Shown here in pieces: positions 53,639-64,000 of a DNA stretch of 64,000 nt; position 1 is the first letter of the stretch; each line of letters starts with the position of its first letter. Below the pieces are notes generated by a model. It was not told where the DNA came from. It made no database searches and worked only from the letters and a program-made list of their open reading frames with translations. The position numbers and the translations under genes were made by a program. Source of the DNA: Amoebidium appalachense (Eukaryota > Ichthyosporea); the NCBI GenBank assembly GCA_963693365.1, contig CAVNZM010000006.1:992001-1056000 (forward strand), given 5' to 3'.

Positions 53639-55317
53639 GAATGTGGGGGTGGGGTATGGGTCCGCCCATGTGCATGTACAAATTTGTTTGTAAAGTGCTG
53701 GAAAGGTGTGATAAAGACTTCAGGAAGTGTAGGCGACGGGTTAAGAGGCTTAAATATTTGACGGGACTTAAAACTTAATCTAAGCAAAAAGTTCAAAACA
53801 ACCCACGAATCGACTTGCTTAATTGTCCTTATGCCTTCAAGTATAGGTACTGGCCCATGACTGAGTGTGTCAACCCCTATGTGCCAAACCAGGCGACTTG
53901 AACACTGGCTTCTAAATTCGTGCAGAGTGTTATAAAGCTAACAAATGTCTTTGACCATGAAAGTACTTGAACCCAATACATATAGGTAGGTAACTCCTGT
54001 GTTCCGCAAGGCCTTTTGATCAACGGTTCCACACCCGTGTACCTACTACCTATAGCTATAAATAAATAAAATGAATGACTCGGCTCAGACTCAGTGCTGA
54101 CGTCACCAATTCATAAGATTTATCCATATATGGTAATGCTGCAAAGCTCTTAGGAAGGTGATTGGTTTACTCATCACCCTCGTTGGGCCCCACAACCAAG
54201 ATGACCGTGCCCCCCCCTTCCCCCCCCTCCCCCCTCCTTCCCTGTCACCTACTGAGGTGACTCGTATTTTTCCTTACACACACAGCGAACACTGGACTCT
54301 CGGGACCGTAGAGCCGCCGCGAGAGAAAGCATGCACGCGGTCGCGAGAGTTTAAGGAAAAATAGATGTGAGGCGTGGGTGTGAGAGGGTGTGAGGCGAAC
54401 GGCAAGTTCATAGCAGCCCAGGCACCGTCAGTACGTGCCAGCCTCCTTCCCCTGCGCCCTCAAAACCCAAGCTTTTTAAAAAGGCCGCCGGGCCCAAGGC
54501 CTTCTATATAATAACAATAGGATGCCCGGCGTGCCCTCCTTCGCGAGCGTCACTCCCCTTTCGAATTCCCATAAATTCTTCCTCCCAACCAGCTAAGGCC
54601 TCAAGGATCCCTTGGTGTACAACAAAGCCTCCATCTGCTCTGCTTTCCGATGATCCCCAGAGCTTCTGATGATTCATTTATACACCAGTTAACTCCCTCC
54701 GGCCACAGCATGTCTCCCCCACCCGTTTAGTTCAGACCCCCCCCCCCCCACCTCTACCCCCCCCCCTCCCCCCAGCAAGTAGAGACTTTTTGAAGGTTTT
54801 TGCGGTTTGTTCGGGGATATGAGCAACCCTCCCTTCCGCCCCCTCCCCCCTTCCCGTACCCGCTCGGCTTTGTTTCCATCCCCCCCCTTTTTCTCTCTCT
54901 CTCTCTCTCTTCTTTTCCTCTCTCCCTCTGTCTCTCTCGAGCTCTCTCGAGCTCTCCCCTACCTCCCTCACTCCCTCCCTCCCCCCCCCCCCCCCCCCCC
55001 CCCGCCCCTCCCTCCCTCCCTCCCTCCCTCCCTCTCTCTCCCGCCCCCTTCTCTGCTCTCTCGCATCCCCTCTCCCTTCTCCCCACCTTTCCCCCCGCTC
55101 AACCCTTCCCCCACTGCAAGCATATACACACAACCTAGGTTTGCTCACATCTACACGTATGATGACACAACGGTGTGTGTCTAGCTGAGTTTGTGTCTAT
55201 CTCTCTGTGTGTATATGTCTAGGTGTGTGTGTATATGTGTGTGTGTGTGTGTATGTCACGTACATGCGTGTGCGTGTGTGATGCGTATGCGTGTGCGTGC
55301 GCTTGTGTGTTTGTGTG

Positions 55318-55362
<45 letters not shown>

Positions 55363-56429
55363 TTTGTTTGTTTGTTTGTTTGTGTGTGTGTACTTAACGG
55401 GTGAGGAAGGAGGTGCTGGAGGCTTGAAGAGAGGAGGAGGGGTTATGAGTGTGTTGGGCGCGGAGGTTGATCCTAGGACGGAGGGAACAACGAGGGGGAC
55501 GGAAAGTTTGGGGTGAGGGCGAGTGTGGTCGCAATTTCTTATATATGGGTAGTGTGGTGAAGCTTTCTGCAGGTCAGGCTGTGCCAGCCACACCGAGGAG
55601 CGGCAAAACCATACCTACAAAACAGGGAGCGCAGGGGCCATGCATGCACACTCTTTCAGTACGCGATTATTTCACAAACCAATAGGCCCCAAATGGGTGC
55701 GAAGGTGCCAACGAGAATATGACGATTGGCCCCACGGTGGGAGTCGAGCAGACCTATGCACTTTTTAGAAGGCTGTGTTACGGTCGGGGTGCCAGTCACC
55801 AGCCAAGTGTTTTGACGCTGCATGTGCAGAAGTTGCAGTGTAACTTCTCAGTGTAAGCAAAAGGGAAAGGAGCACGGGTGTCACAGGGGACAATATAATG
55901 AATCAAGGTGCATGCTGGGTGTCTTCCCTAAATTACAACTGCTATACTGGTATATCCAAAGGTCACCGGCAGCACGAAGTGTATTTATTGAAATTTGAAA
56001 ACTTGCCGATAGCACAGCTAACGGGATAACATTCTGCCCAGTTGACATACATACAACATTGGCCCAACGCTAAAGTTTAATCGCTTAGACCCAGCCAATG
56101 ACGAAGATATATAAATACTTTAACAACAAAACGGCCAGAAGACCAACTACTGCAACATGGAAACCTCTTTTACCTGCCTAATAGTCAGATAACGACACAC
56201 ATGTTTGGCTAGGAGGAAGTATGAAACCACACACAAAGGAACAATAAAACTTTTCTGCTTTTAGTTAGCACGTCTCGGAGCACCGTAGTGCGTCACTCCC
56301 GTTTTAAAACCCAGTAATGATAAATCTGTACTTGTGTGCGTCCAAACTCCATTCGTAAACCTACCTAATTGCACGTCAAAGACTGCCTTGGTAAGGAAAA
56401 AGGTGAAAAAAAACACACACATGTACCCT
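53639..56429. other. Intergenic region, no gene recognised
   Basis: The left part (53700-54700) is unique-looking DNA including the presumed 5' flank of the OXLD1-like gene, which lies on the minus strand. 54740-55110 is C- and CT-rich; 55185-55395 is a GT tract with GTTT repeats (55358-55382). 55400-56250 is ordinary sequence. Open frames here lack splice or homology support. Confidence 0.5.
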
Positions 56430-56825
56430 CTACATGGGCATGGGCTCTGGTTCGGGCTCCTCCTGCTCGTCAGCAGGTGCCTGGCCAAGTGCAAAGTCCT
56501 TGTCTCCCTCGTCTGCCAAGTCCACATCTTCCTCCGGGTCTGTATCGTCTATAAACTCCTTCGCATTCACAGGTCCCTCTAGTTCTGCATCTGGTGCCTT
56601 GAGTGTTACTTCACGCTCTGCTCTGTCTGCCTGCCTGCGCTCTTTAGCACTGCGCCACAGCTTGAATTCTTCGTCGATGTCTAGGTCTCCATCTAACGGT
56701 GCCTTTAACACCGGCTGGTTTGTGTGTTCGTTGGCTGCTACCAGACCCTCTGAGTCTATGCGTGCAAGGGGAAGGGCTATGGCTACTGCAGCGAGCGCAA
56801 GTGCACCTATGCTTGCAAACTTCAT
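56430..56825 (-). CDS. Small acidic secreted protein, 131 aa, unrecognised
   Basis: I do not recognise this protein. It starts MKFASIGALALAAVAIALPL, a clear signal peptide (residues 1 to about 20-24). The mature part is very rich in Asp, Glu and Ala, with one basic patch (RSAKERRQADRAE), then EFIDDTDPEEDVDLADEG and a Glu-Pro-Met tail ending EPEPEPMPM. There are no cysteines in the mature part and no ER-retention signal. It is encoded in a single exon. The start at 56825 is chosen because the signal peptide begins there; an in-frame extension upstream (to 56912) is Lys/Ser-rich and would hide it. A CCAAT box (GCCAATCAC on the minus strand, about 56889-56897) lies about 65 bases upstream. Confidence 0.65.
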   Translation of the reverse strand: MKFASIGALALAAVAIALPLARIDSEGLVAANEHTNQPVLKAPLDGDLDIDEEFKLWRSAKERRQADRAEREVTLKAPDAELEGPVNAKEFIDDTDPEEDVDLADEGDKDFALGQAPADEQEEPEPEPMPM

Positions 56826-57901
56826 GTTGTCAGTGAGACTCGTAACCGAGGATGGTTTTTTTTTAACAGAAGACTGTACACGATGTTTGTGATTGGCTCT
56901 AAAACGGAGCACAAGGTAATGTGCGTAAGTGGATATTAGGGTAAAAGTAGAGTGATAGCGTAATGCAAGACCAAACGGTCCGCTTAGCCTTTAACTCAAC
57001 TCTTTGCAAAGAAGACCTACAAGGAGACCTCGTACTATGAAAAAATAATGAAGTCAGAGACAAATTCGTTCCTCTTTCACGCTGACGCTGTGCTCTGTGT
57101 GCGGCAGTCGCAACTCGCAAGTGTGAACAAGTTGTGCGGGCTGTCATCAACTGTGGCATGCAGATTATTGCGAACATCCAATCATCTTCCTGTTGCCGCA
57201 TTCCTTTAACTCCCTGTTATGCAAAAGTTTGCTCACTTCTCACACTCGCAGAATGCAGATAGATAGAGGAGATGGAGAAAGGTACGCCTCTGACGATATG
57301 ATTTATATAAGCTACTTTAATAAAATAAAGAACACCAGAACTCTTATTACAGTATTCACGTCTGCCATGTCAGCGAAGTGCGCACTGTGACACTGTGTCA
57401 AGACCGCTCAGCTAAGTCTGGCTTAGACTGGCTAACGTAATTTGTGACTTGAAGAAATCCAATTGGCTGCATTGAATGCTTAAAAAGTTTTTGTGAGTTT
57501 AAGATCACATTTCTATTTGCTGTTGTCGACCAATCAATGAACGATGAGTCCATGACATGCGTATATAAAGGCGGCCACGATCATCACTCCGTCACACAAC
57601 TTGAATTAGTTCCAAGCCTTTTTTTTTTTGAGAGCATAGCGAGACCCCAAAAACGTGATACAGTCCCAAGGCTTTCTTCTTCTGTGCGGTTACCTCAAGT
57701 TATGCAAATTCATACGCTGTGCTACACTGAGTGTAAATGATTTAGGGCTTTAAGAGGTCGACTCGGCAGACTTTGGGTGTTTTTTATGCGCAGTGACTAA
57801 AAGTAATTTCAACTCATTCGTGTGCCCTTTTTGACTGAGTTTTTTTCGTGGACCCAGCCAAAATCTTGAACTCTACGTTCGAAGTTCAAGTGAACAGCAA
57901 G
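56826..57901. other. Divergent intergenic region between the secreted-protein gene and the mitochondrial gene
   Basis: 1076 bases without long repeats. They hold the minus-strand CCAAT box near 56890 and, for the plus-strand gene, CCAAT elements (57450, 57530) and a TATA box (57562). This kind of compact, repeat-free divergent spacer contrasts with the introns. Confidence 0.5.
57530..57571 (+). promoter_or_regulatory. CCAAT plus TATA-box promoter
   Basis: GACCAATCAATG (CCAAT at 57530-57534) is followed about 30 bases later by GTATATAAAGG (TATATAAAG at 57562-57570). Another CCAATTGG lies at about 57450. The start codon of the following gene is at 57902, leaving a leader of roughly 300 bases. 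Spacing and motif quality are good for a core promoter; the transcription start is not shown. Confidence 0.55.
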
Positions 57902-58405
57902 ATGTCTGCACTCACGCCCTTTGCTCTTCGTGTGGGTGGTGGTGTGAGTGGTGCAAGGTTTTTGCGCCATTTTTCTCTGGGCTTTTGCATGGGCGCAGGG
58001 CTCATTTCCAGTCGCTTCCACGGCCATGCTTTATTGCTGAGAGGTGTGCACACCGACACTACAGAGGGAATGTCCGGAGAGAACATGAACGGGTAAGTGG
58101 ACGCAGTTGTATATGTCCATTTATGAAAAGAACTTAGACCATGTTCATTGGCATTCAGCATTCAGCCCGCCAGTAATTTCACTTACCACACAACAATTAA
58201 TTTATGATCTGCTAAAAAGTGTGCGTGTGTGAACCAATTTTTTTCGCTAACCTCTTTTTACTCAGGTCAGGTGAATATGATGATCTGATACTTTTTTTCG
58301 CCAACCTCTTTTTGCTCAGGTCAGATGAATATGGTGATCTGATACTTGAAGGGCTCCAACTAAGTTATTATGTTTTGTTTTGTTTACTCTAGGTGAAGGG
58401 GGCCC

Positions 58406-58446
<41 letters not shown>

Positions 58447-60710
58447 AGCTGTGGGTGGGTGGGTGGGTGAGTGGGGGGGGGGGGGGGGGGGGGGGGGGTA
58501 TACTTGGGAAGCAAATGGATCGGGGATTATAGGGAGGGGACTGGGAGGTAGGTTCAACGGTTGGCCATTGGGATCACAGGAAGTGAAGGGGAAGGGATGT
58601 CAAGGGAGGGTGAGCAGATGGTTAAGTTAACCAATACCGGAGAAGAAATTGTCAGATCTTGCATGCCGTAGCAACCTCAAAACGAACCGAATATCGTAAC
58701 ACCACCACGGTCATGGTGTATCAGCCCAATGAGGCTCATTTTTGCATGTGCGCAGGGAGCAGGGGGGAGCTACCGAAAGAATCCCCAAGGTGCTGGAGAA
58801 GGATTTGACGGACGAGGAGAAAGAGGTAAGTAAGGGATGTATAGGCGGGGAATTTTCCAATCCCCTCCCCCCTCCCTCATTTTATTGTAATCAACCCTCC
58901 CCCCCCCCCGCCCCCCCCTCCCCCCCCGGAGGGGCATTTTTGATATTTCGCAAGATTTTTCTCTAACTCTTACAGATGCCGTCCGCCATTAAGAAACCCC
59001 CCCAAAACATGGTCGCGGTGCATATTCTTAAAGTTTTTGCATGGCCGCTATCATATTCTTAAATGTCACGGGACCCCCCCCCGGGGGGGGGGGGGGGGGA
59101 GGGGAGGGGAGAGGGGGAGGAGAGGGAAGGGGGTGGTGGTGGTGGTGGGGGGGGGGGGGGGGAGGGGGGGGAAGGAGGGAGGGGGGCCGGAGGGAGGGGA
59201 GGGGGGGGGGGGGGGGGGGCAGCTGGGTGGGGAGGGGGGGGGGGGGGGGGGGGGGGGGAGGGGGCATGAGTATGCATGATCCAGCTAAGTTTATAGCTCA
59301 TTCCGCCATTAAGAATATCCCAAAATCTGGCTGCGGTGCATATTCTTAAAAAAAAAAAAAAAACGGACTTGGCCGCTAGCGTATTCTTATGGGCGGGTAT
59401 TCTTAATGGTGGACGGTACCTGTAAGGCATGGCCCGGTGGTGGATGTACATGTGCGCACATGTTTTTTAGGTGGTTATATTCGGCGACATTGGAGTGCAT
59501 GTGCAGGTTGGTGCGTACCGAGCTTTTTAGAGTAGAAAGGCCGTACACTTTCCACTCTTAAGCACATAAACTAATTAGTTACTTGATTGTCCGAGGGGTT
59601 TCTATGCAGTTCATATTTTTCCCCTCTATATCTGGTACCCCTGCCTATCACTAACACGTGGTTTTTTTTTTTGTTTGGCCACAGGTGAAGAGGGCGTTTG
59701 TGGAGGCTGTGCAGTCTGAGTGCGAGGCAGCAAGCACAGACCACATGCACACAGACATCCCAAACATCCCCTCCGCCATGCGCAGGTAGGGCTCAATAGT
59801 CGCATTATATTCAATAAGTTATTGTCGGTGAAAAAAAATCGTAGCCCCGTTAATTGCATGTGACTCAAGAGGTGCTTTGCTTAGCCTGTCAAACATGAGC
59901 TGCTTCTCTCTTTTGCCTGCTGCAAGTTGGTAAGTATGGCCTGTTTTTTGGAGTGATGACCGGGGGATGTGATTGTGAGGATTATTGTCTGGTTCGATAT
60001 TTTTGCGGCGATCTTTTTAACGGTAATGTCGGTTTGGGTTTGTTTTGACCCAGGCGTAGCCTTGGAGCGGGTAACCTCTAGCTAGCAGAGAGAGACTTTC
60101 GGGGAGGGAGGGAGGGGGGGGGGGGAGGGGGGGGAGTGTGTGTGTGCGCGCGGGCGTGCGTGAGAGAGAAAGTGTGTGTGTGTCACGCGCGCGTGCGTGT
60201 GGTTTGTGTGTGGGTCGCGGCGTGCTACCGAGGGATTTTTAGTGCGAGTATGCTCGTGTACACGTATCTACCTGTAATTTTAGCTGTTTTGGGGGGGGGG
60301 GGGGGGGGAGGGGGGGGGGGGGGGGAAGGGGGGGGGGGGGGGGAAGGGGGCATGGGTTGGATTTTTCCTTTTGTTCTTTCCTTGCTCCCTCCCCCCCACC
60401 CCCACCCCCCTCCCAGTCTTACCCTTCCTTCCCCCCCCCCCCCCCCCCCTCCTCTTCTTCAAAGTTGTGTGTGGGGGGTTTTTTTTTATCTTCAAGAGTC
60501 ACGCGTATTCGGCCGCGGCGGGGAAGGGGGGGGGAAAGGATTGCTGCTGTCAGTAAGCTGCTGATTGAATTCAACACTGCATACAACAACATAGCACTAA
60601 CGCTAAAAACATGCAGGAATCGGCACAATGGCGACGAGAAGGTTATTGAAGAGTTCAAGAAGGTTGTGCATGAGGGCACAAAGAACACCATTGACGTGCC
60701 CCCCAATTGA
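57902..60710 (+). CDS. Small probable mitochondrial protein, 4 exons, 151 aa, unrecognised
   Basis: I do not recognise this protein. Exons: 57902-58092 (ends AAC GG|GTAAGT), 58756-58825 (CGCAG|G..GAG|GTAAGT), 59685-59785 (CACAG|GTG..CGC AG|GTAGGG), 60617-60710 (GCAG|G..AAT TGA); 456 nt, phases consistent. Residues 1-52 are Arg-rich, Ser/Gly-rich and free of acidic residues (FALRVGGGVSGARFLRHFSL, LLLRGVH), a likely mitochondrial presequence. The remainder is helical and charged: IPKVLEKDLTDEEKEVKRAF, SECEAASTDHMHTDIPNIPS, DEKVIEEFKKVVHEG, ending TIDVPPN. I chose the ATG at 57902; the frame continues upstream to a GTG but without ATG. It could be a small assembly or matrix factor, but nothing identifies it. 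Confidence 0.75.
58238..58350 (+). repeat. 57-bp tandem duplication in intron 1
   Basis: TTTTTTCGCTAACCTCTTTT, TACTCAGGTCAGGTGAATAT and GATGATCTGATAC is followed directly by TTTTTTCGCCAACCTCTTTT, TGCTCAGGTCAGATGAATAT and GGTGATCTGATAC. Each copy contains an acceptor-like CTCTTTTTRCTCAG, neither of which is used in the frame-consistent model. Confidence 0.85.
58973..59422 (+). mobile_element. MITE, 450 bp, TA target-site duplication, imperfect terminal inverted repeats
   Basis: The left end CAGATGCCGTCCGCCATTAA (then GAA) matches the complement of the right end (CAGGTACCGTCCACCATTAA, then GAA) at 20 of 23 positions. TA flanks both sides (58971-58972 and 59423-59424). Internally, two direct sub-repeats share CCGCCATTAAGAA, CCCAAAA, GCGGTGCATATTCTTAAA and TGGCCGCTA, separated by a C9/G-run palindrome and G-rich DNA. 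It has no coding capacity. CAG..CTG ends with TA duplication fit a Tc1/mariner-type non-autonomous element. It sits in intron 2 of the small mitochondrial-protein gene. Confidence 0.75.
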
Positions 60711-60729
60711 TGGAGGAACCGTGGCCGTG

Positions 60730-60832
60730 CTATATCTTGCTATATCTTGCTATCCTTGCGTACACAAGGATCTTGCTATATCTTGCTATATCTTGCTATA
60801 TCTTGCTATATCTTGCTGGTTCTTGCTATTTC
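60730..60832 (+). repeat. TATATCTTGC decamer array with an embedded hairpin
   Basis: About eight copies of TATATCTTGC (or TTGC variants) just downstream of the stop at 60710. The array is interrupted at 60752-60771 by ATCCTTG-CGTACA-CAAGGAT, a perfect 7-bp stem with a 6-base loop. It probably lies in the 3' untranslated region or just beyond it. No run of T follows that would make it a terminator. Confidence 0.7.
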
Positions 60833-61932
60833 TCACGTTTGGTGGGTTTGGCGAAGGCTCCCGTTATCAGTAAATTATTCAGATAGAGCAATGTGGTGGG
60901 TGTATGGAATTTAGGGCGGAGTGACCCAAATTGTTTACATTAGGGTATTTTGTATCTGTGGTCGGATATGATGCGCAGCATGCGGAAGGCTTTCTAAGTA
61001 GCACTCCCTATTCAGGATGCCTTTAAGTTACTCGTCACCAAAAAGATATGACGGCCTGAACTCTTTTGTGTTGTTCTTGAAATACGAGATATATATCTCG
61101 AGATGAATTGTGAATATCAACTACGGTTGAACATCAGGAGACTATGGAAAGCCAAGTTGAAGCTGCCACACTGCTCAATAAAGTGGTTGGATTTCGCTTT
61201 TCAAATGCTCTTAGTTTCTTTTATTTTTTTTTAGTTGCTAGTTGTCCACATCAACAATGGCATGTCCAGCTATGCACAATAATCCATACACTGTCGTTGG
61301 CTGCAAATCATGCGCACAAACTGAGTGTCTCTGAGCTTAGCTTAGCCTACCCACCACCGAGTATATGGCTGGAGATTGTGTCCGTGCACGTGCAAACTAC
61401 TGGTACGCGTATACTGATCATCATGAGTTAGATCTCAACCGCTCCGGTTGCTTCCCCCCCCCCCCCCCCCCCTTCCCCCCCCTTCCCCCCCCCCCCCCCC
61501 CCCCCATCCACCCTCCTCCCCTCTTTGCCATTACGCTTCCACCATCCCTTTCCACCCCCCTGCAAATGGACTGGTGAAATAAACTCTCTGCGCATCCCCC
61601 CCCCCCCCCCCCCCCCCCCCCTGCCTCTTCCCCCCCCCCCCCCCAACCCCCCCCCCCTCCCCTGCCTCCCCCCCCCCCCCCCCTCCCAATCCCCCCCCCC
61701 CCCCCCCAAAAAAAAGAAAAAAAATATCCACCCGCCCAGCTCCAATCCCAACCCCAACGAACCCTTACGGTCACCCCAAACCCTCAGACATTTCTTATAT
61801 TAGAGGCAAGTTGCCTCTTCCTTCTATTACTATACACAGTCTACTAATACATACATAGTGTGTGTGTGCTTCGAAGAGGGCCATACATGTCGAGATTGAA
61901 TGTATCCCTCTCTCCGCCGAATTCCGGCGAGC

Positions 61933-61966
<34 letters not shown>

Positions 61967-62620
61967 CCCCCCCCCCCCCCCCCCTCCTCCCCCCCTCCCC
62001 TCCCCCCCCCCCCCCCCTCCCCCCCCCCCCCTCCCCCCCTCGCCCTCTTTAAAACTCCGGGCCTTCCCTATCTCCCTTCCCCTATCCTCCCCTCCTCCCC
62101 CTCTCCCTCCCCCTTCCCCTCCCTCCCCCCTGCTCTGCCCCCGGCCGGGCCGCCGGGCCGCCGGGCCGCCAGCCTCTCAGCTCGCCCGGACTCCGGGACA
62201 ATGTGACCCTGAGGGGCCCATTGTGTCCTCATTCGTTCTGAAGTATTTCTCCCGTGCAAGGCAATTGTACCTGGCTATTTCCGCCATGGCGATGGCGTGC
62301 TAACAGGCATTTTGACATTGACGGCTGAGAAAGATGAATGTGAGCTTCCGAGCCAGGCCAAATTGTCGTTTGCCCGGCACAATGCAGTATATATATATTC
62401 AAAGCTCTATATAGCCTCTAGACTTACGAAAACGTGTGAGCTAATACGTAAACCGTTTAGGCAGGCCGGCGAGCTATGTAGGCCCTAAGGGTCCATAACG
62501 GTTACGCCTGATGGTGATATCACTTTGACGAAGATAGAAACTATTGGATTTAGTTCCAGCTATTGGGCTTTACCGTTGGTGGTCACCTGCTTATCTCTTT
62601 TTGATTCGTAAAATATCATG

Positions 62621-62628
62621 TATATAAG
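62621..62628 (+). promoter_or_regulatory. TATA-like element upstream of RRP12
   Basis: TATATAAG, 194 bases before the RRP12 start codon. It is the only TATA match between 62560 and 62822; spacing to the ATG is plausible for a leader of about 160 bases. Confidence 0.35.
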
Positions 62629-62821
62629 CTTGCTCACTCAGGTCACCTCACTCTCGGAGTGACCACATGTACATGTTTCGTGAATTCGGCACATGCACAC
62701 ACTCACTCCCTCAAACAGACAGTTTAGACTGTAGAGCAAGATCTTGCCAATATTCTTGTTGTGTAGCTCTATGGCAGGAAGGGTATATTGAGAGTAGAGA
62801 AGCCGCAGGGCACACACAAGC

Positions 62822-62947
62822 ATGGCTAAGCAGCATAAGCGCTGGCGGAAGGGCCAGAGCAGTAGCAGCAACCCTGAAACGACCAAGTTCAGAGATGCAG
62901 CAAAGAAGAACGCACACAGGGCGGCACCGGAGGACAAGCCTCAGAGG
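62822..62947 (+). CDS. RRP12: RRP12-like ribosomal RNA processing protein, first exon only
   Basis: 42 codons from ATG at 62822 to a donor AGG|GTGCGTTC, phase 0. The peptide contains KRWRKGQSSSSNPETTKFRD, close to the KRWKKGHSSDSNP motif near the N-terminus of animal RRP12, a HEAT-repeat protein needed for export and maturation of pre-40S and pre-60S particles. Without splicing the frame closes 15 codons later at TAA. No second exon was found before the window ends in CA repeats, so the gene is truncated by the window edge. The call rests on one short motif. Confidence 0.6.
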
Positions 62948-63465
62948 GTGCGTTCAAAGCTTAGTGTTGGTGTTGAAACGCGCTAAGGTAGCATTGTTTA
63001 CATGTATGCGACATTGAGTAACACCATGTTGGTACATTAGTGAGGGATGATCGGGGGGGGGGGGGGGGGTTTGGCTTGTATGAGTTGGCTGTCATGGTTG
63101 ACAACCTTAACGTAATACTACATCTATGCCGGTGGACACGAACGGACACGTGTCTTGCACGAGTGCACGTGCACACTCAGATAGTGCGGACATGAACATC
63201 TGCAAACAGACACACACGGACGCACACATGCTCTTGCTCACCCTGCACACGCACGCCCACACACCCACGCTGGCACACACACCTACACGCACCTGTATAC
63301 ATGGTTCTTGCACATGCACACACACACACACACACTTTCAAGGCACACGCCCACAAAAACAGTCACGCGCGCACATGCACGCGTGCAAGTGCACACATAC
63401 TTGCACCGACACTTACACAGATATTCGCTTAAACAGTCACACGCACATGCACGGACACACGCACA

Positions 63466-63530
<65 letters not shown>

Positions 63531-63935
63531 ACACGCGCGCGTGCGCTCACACACACACACACACAGTCGCAGTACAACTACCCACCCACCCTCCCACAAA
63601 CACCACACACACACACATGCTCACCTACAAACATGCACACATGCTTCATACACAGACTCACATGCACACACACTCAGGTAAACAAACACACACTGACTTG
63701 CAGATTGCAGGCGCACACACCAGCAGCTCTGTTTCCCCCTTGCACCCACACCCACACCCACACCCACACCCACACCCACACCCACACCCACACCTACACC
63801 CACACCTACACACACAACACACACACCAACACTCACACCTACACGCGCTCGCGCTCGCGCTCACACTTGCACTTGCACTTGCACTTGCACTTGCACATAC
63901 AAACACACACACACACACACACACACATGTACACA

Positions 63936-63981
<46 letters not shown>

Positions 63982-64000
63982 GCACACACACACACACACA
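62948..64000 (+). repeat. RRP12 intron 1: CA-rich repeat block
   Basis: 63051-63069 is a G run. From about 63130 to the end the sequence is CA-rich with short tandem hexamers: (CACCCA)n at about 63744-63805, (GCGCTC)n near 63846-63862 and (ACTTGC)n near 63866-63896, then CA to 64000. No exon was recognised. Confidence 0.6.

Larger units (their letters stand above)
60711..62821. other. Intergenic region with a TATATCTTGC array and C-rich DNA
   Basis: No gene is supported. 60730-60832 is a 10-bp tandem repeat (below). 60860-61440 is ordinary DNA with a weak open frame (61144-61431). 61456-61707 and 61936-62060 are C-rich with several C homopolymers. 62139-62170 is (GGGCCGCC)n-like. 62300-62620 is ordinary sequence leading to the RRP12 start. 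Confidence 0.5.

Noticed and set aside
61144-61431. Plus-strand 95-codon frame in ordinary-complexity DNA
   Set aside because: No family marks, no promoter or splice support, and composition is like the surrounding spacer.

Overview
The window is nuclear DNA of a eukaryote with intron-dense genes. Coding sequence is broken into short exons (mostly 40-250 nt) with GT..AG introns that are packed with G/C homopolymers (up to 59 nt) and CA/GT/GA/CT microsatellites. I could not fix the lineage. The USP7-like protease with its C-terminal KAxxIHN tail, the SLC44-type transporter and the metazoan-looking RRP12 N-terminus fit a holozoan or other protist, but nothing here is diagnostic. Exon models were built by hand from open frames, splice sites and phase agreement; each multi-exon chain given below for the three large genes sums to a multiple of three with no internal stop.

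Layout. 1-3157: repeat-rich, no gene seen. 3158-18003 (minus): a 22-exon gene for a 1148-residue type II membrane protein that joins a UDP-glucuronate-4-epimerase-like SDR domain, a Cys-containing PAN-like stretch, an EGF-like domain, a long acidic linker and a GT8 glycosyltransferase. 19606-21415 (minus): an unrecognised small membrane protein, middle exon uncertain. 22380-35982 (plus): a complete 12-exon USP7 (HAUSP) orthologue, 1237 residues. 35983-39448: intergenic, with a 14-copy hairpin-forming minisatellite at 37.8-38.7 kb. 39449-50845 (plus): a 17-exon choline-transporter-like (SLC44/CTL) gene, 696 residues. 53249-53638 (minus): an OXLD1-like mitochondrial protein. 56430-56825 (minus): a small acidic secreted protein. 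57902-60710 (plus): a 4-exon gene for a small, probably mitochondrial protein that I do not recognise, with a 450-bp MITE in intron 2. 62822-62947 (plus): first exon of RRP12, running off the window. The last kilobase is CA repeat.

The genes do not form a pathway; this is ordinary eukaryotic gene neighbourhood. The most unusual object is the epimerase-GT8 fusion: the Rossmann nucleotide-binding loop of the epimerase half is intact, but the catalytic Tyr-xxx-Lys pair is absent, while the GT8 half keeps its DxD and HxxGxxK motifs. This suggests a nucleotide-binding pseudo-epimerase attached to an active Golgi glycosyltransferase. Other notable structure: an interspersed repeat family whose copies end in poly(C), two of them identical over 185 bp; a TA-flanked MITE; repeated duplications of DNA that straddles exon edges and splice sites; and a SUMO-interaction-like motif in an insertion of USP7.
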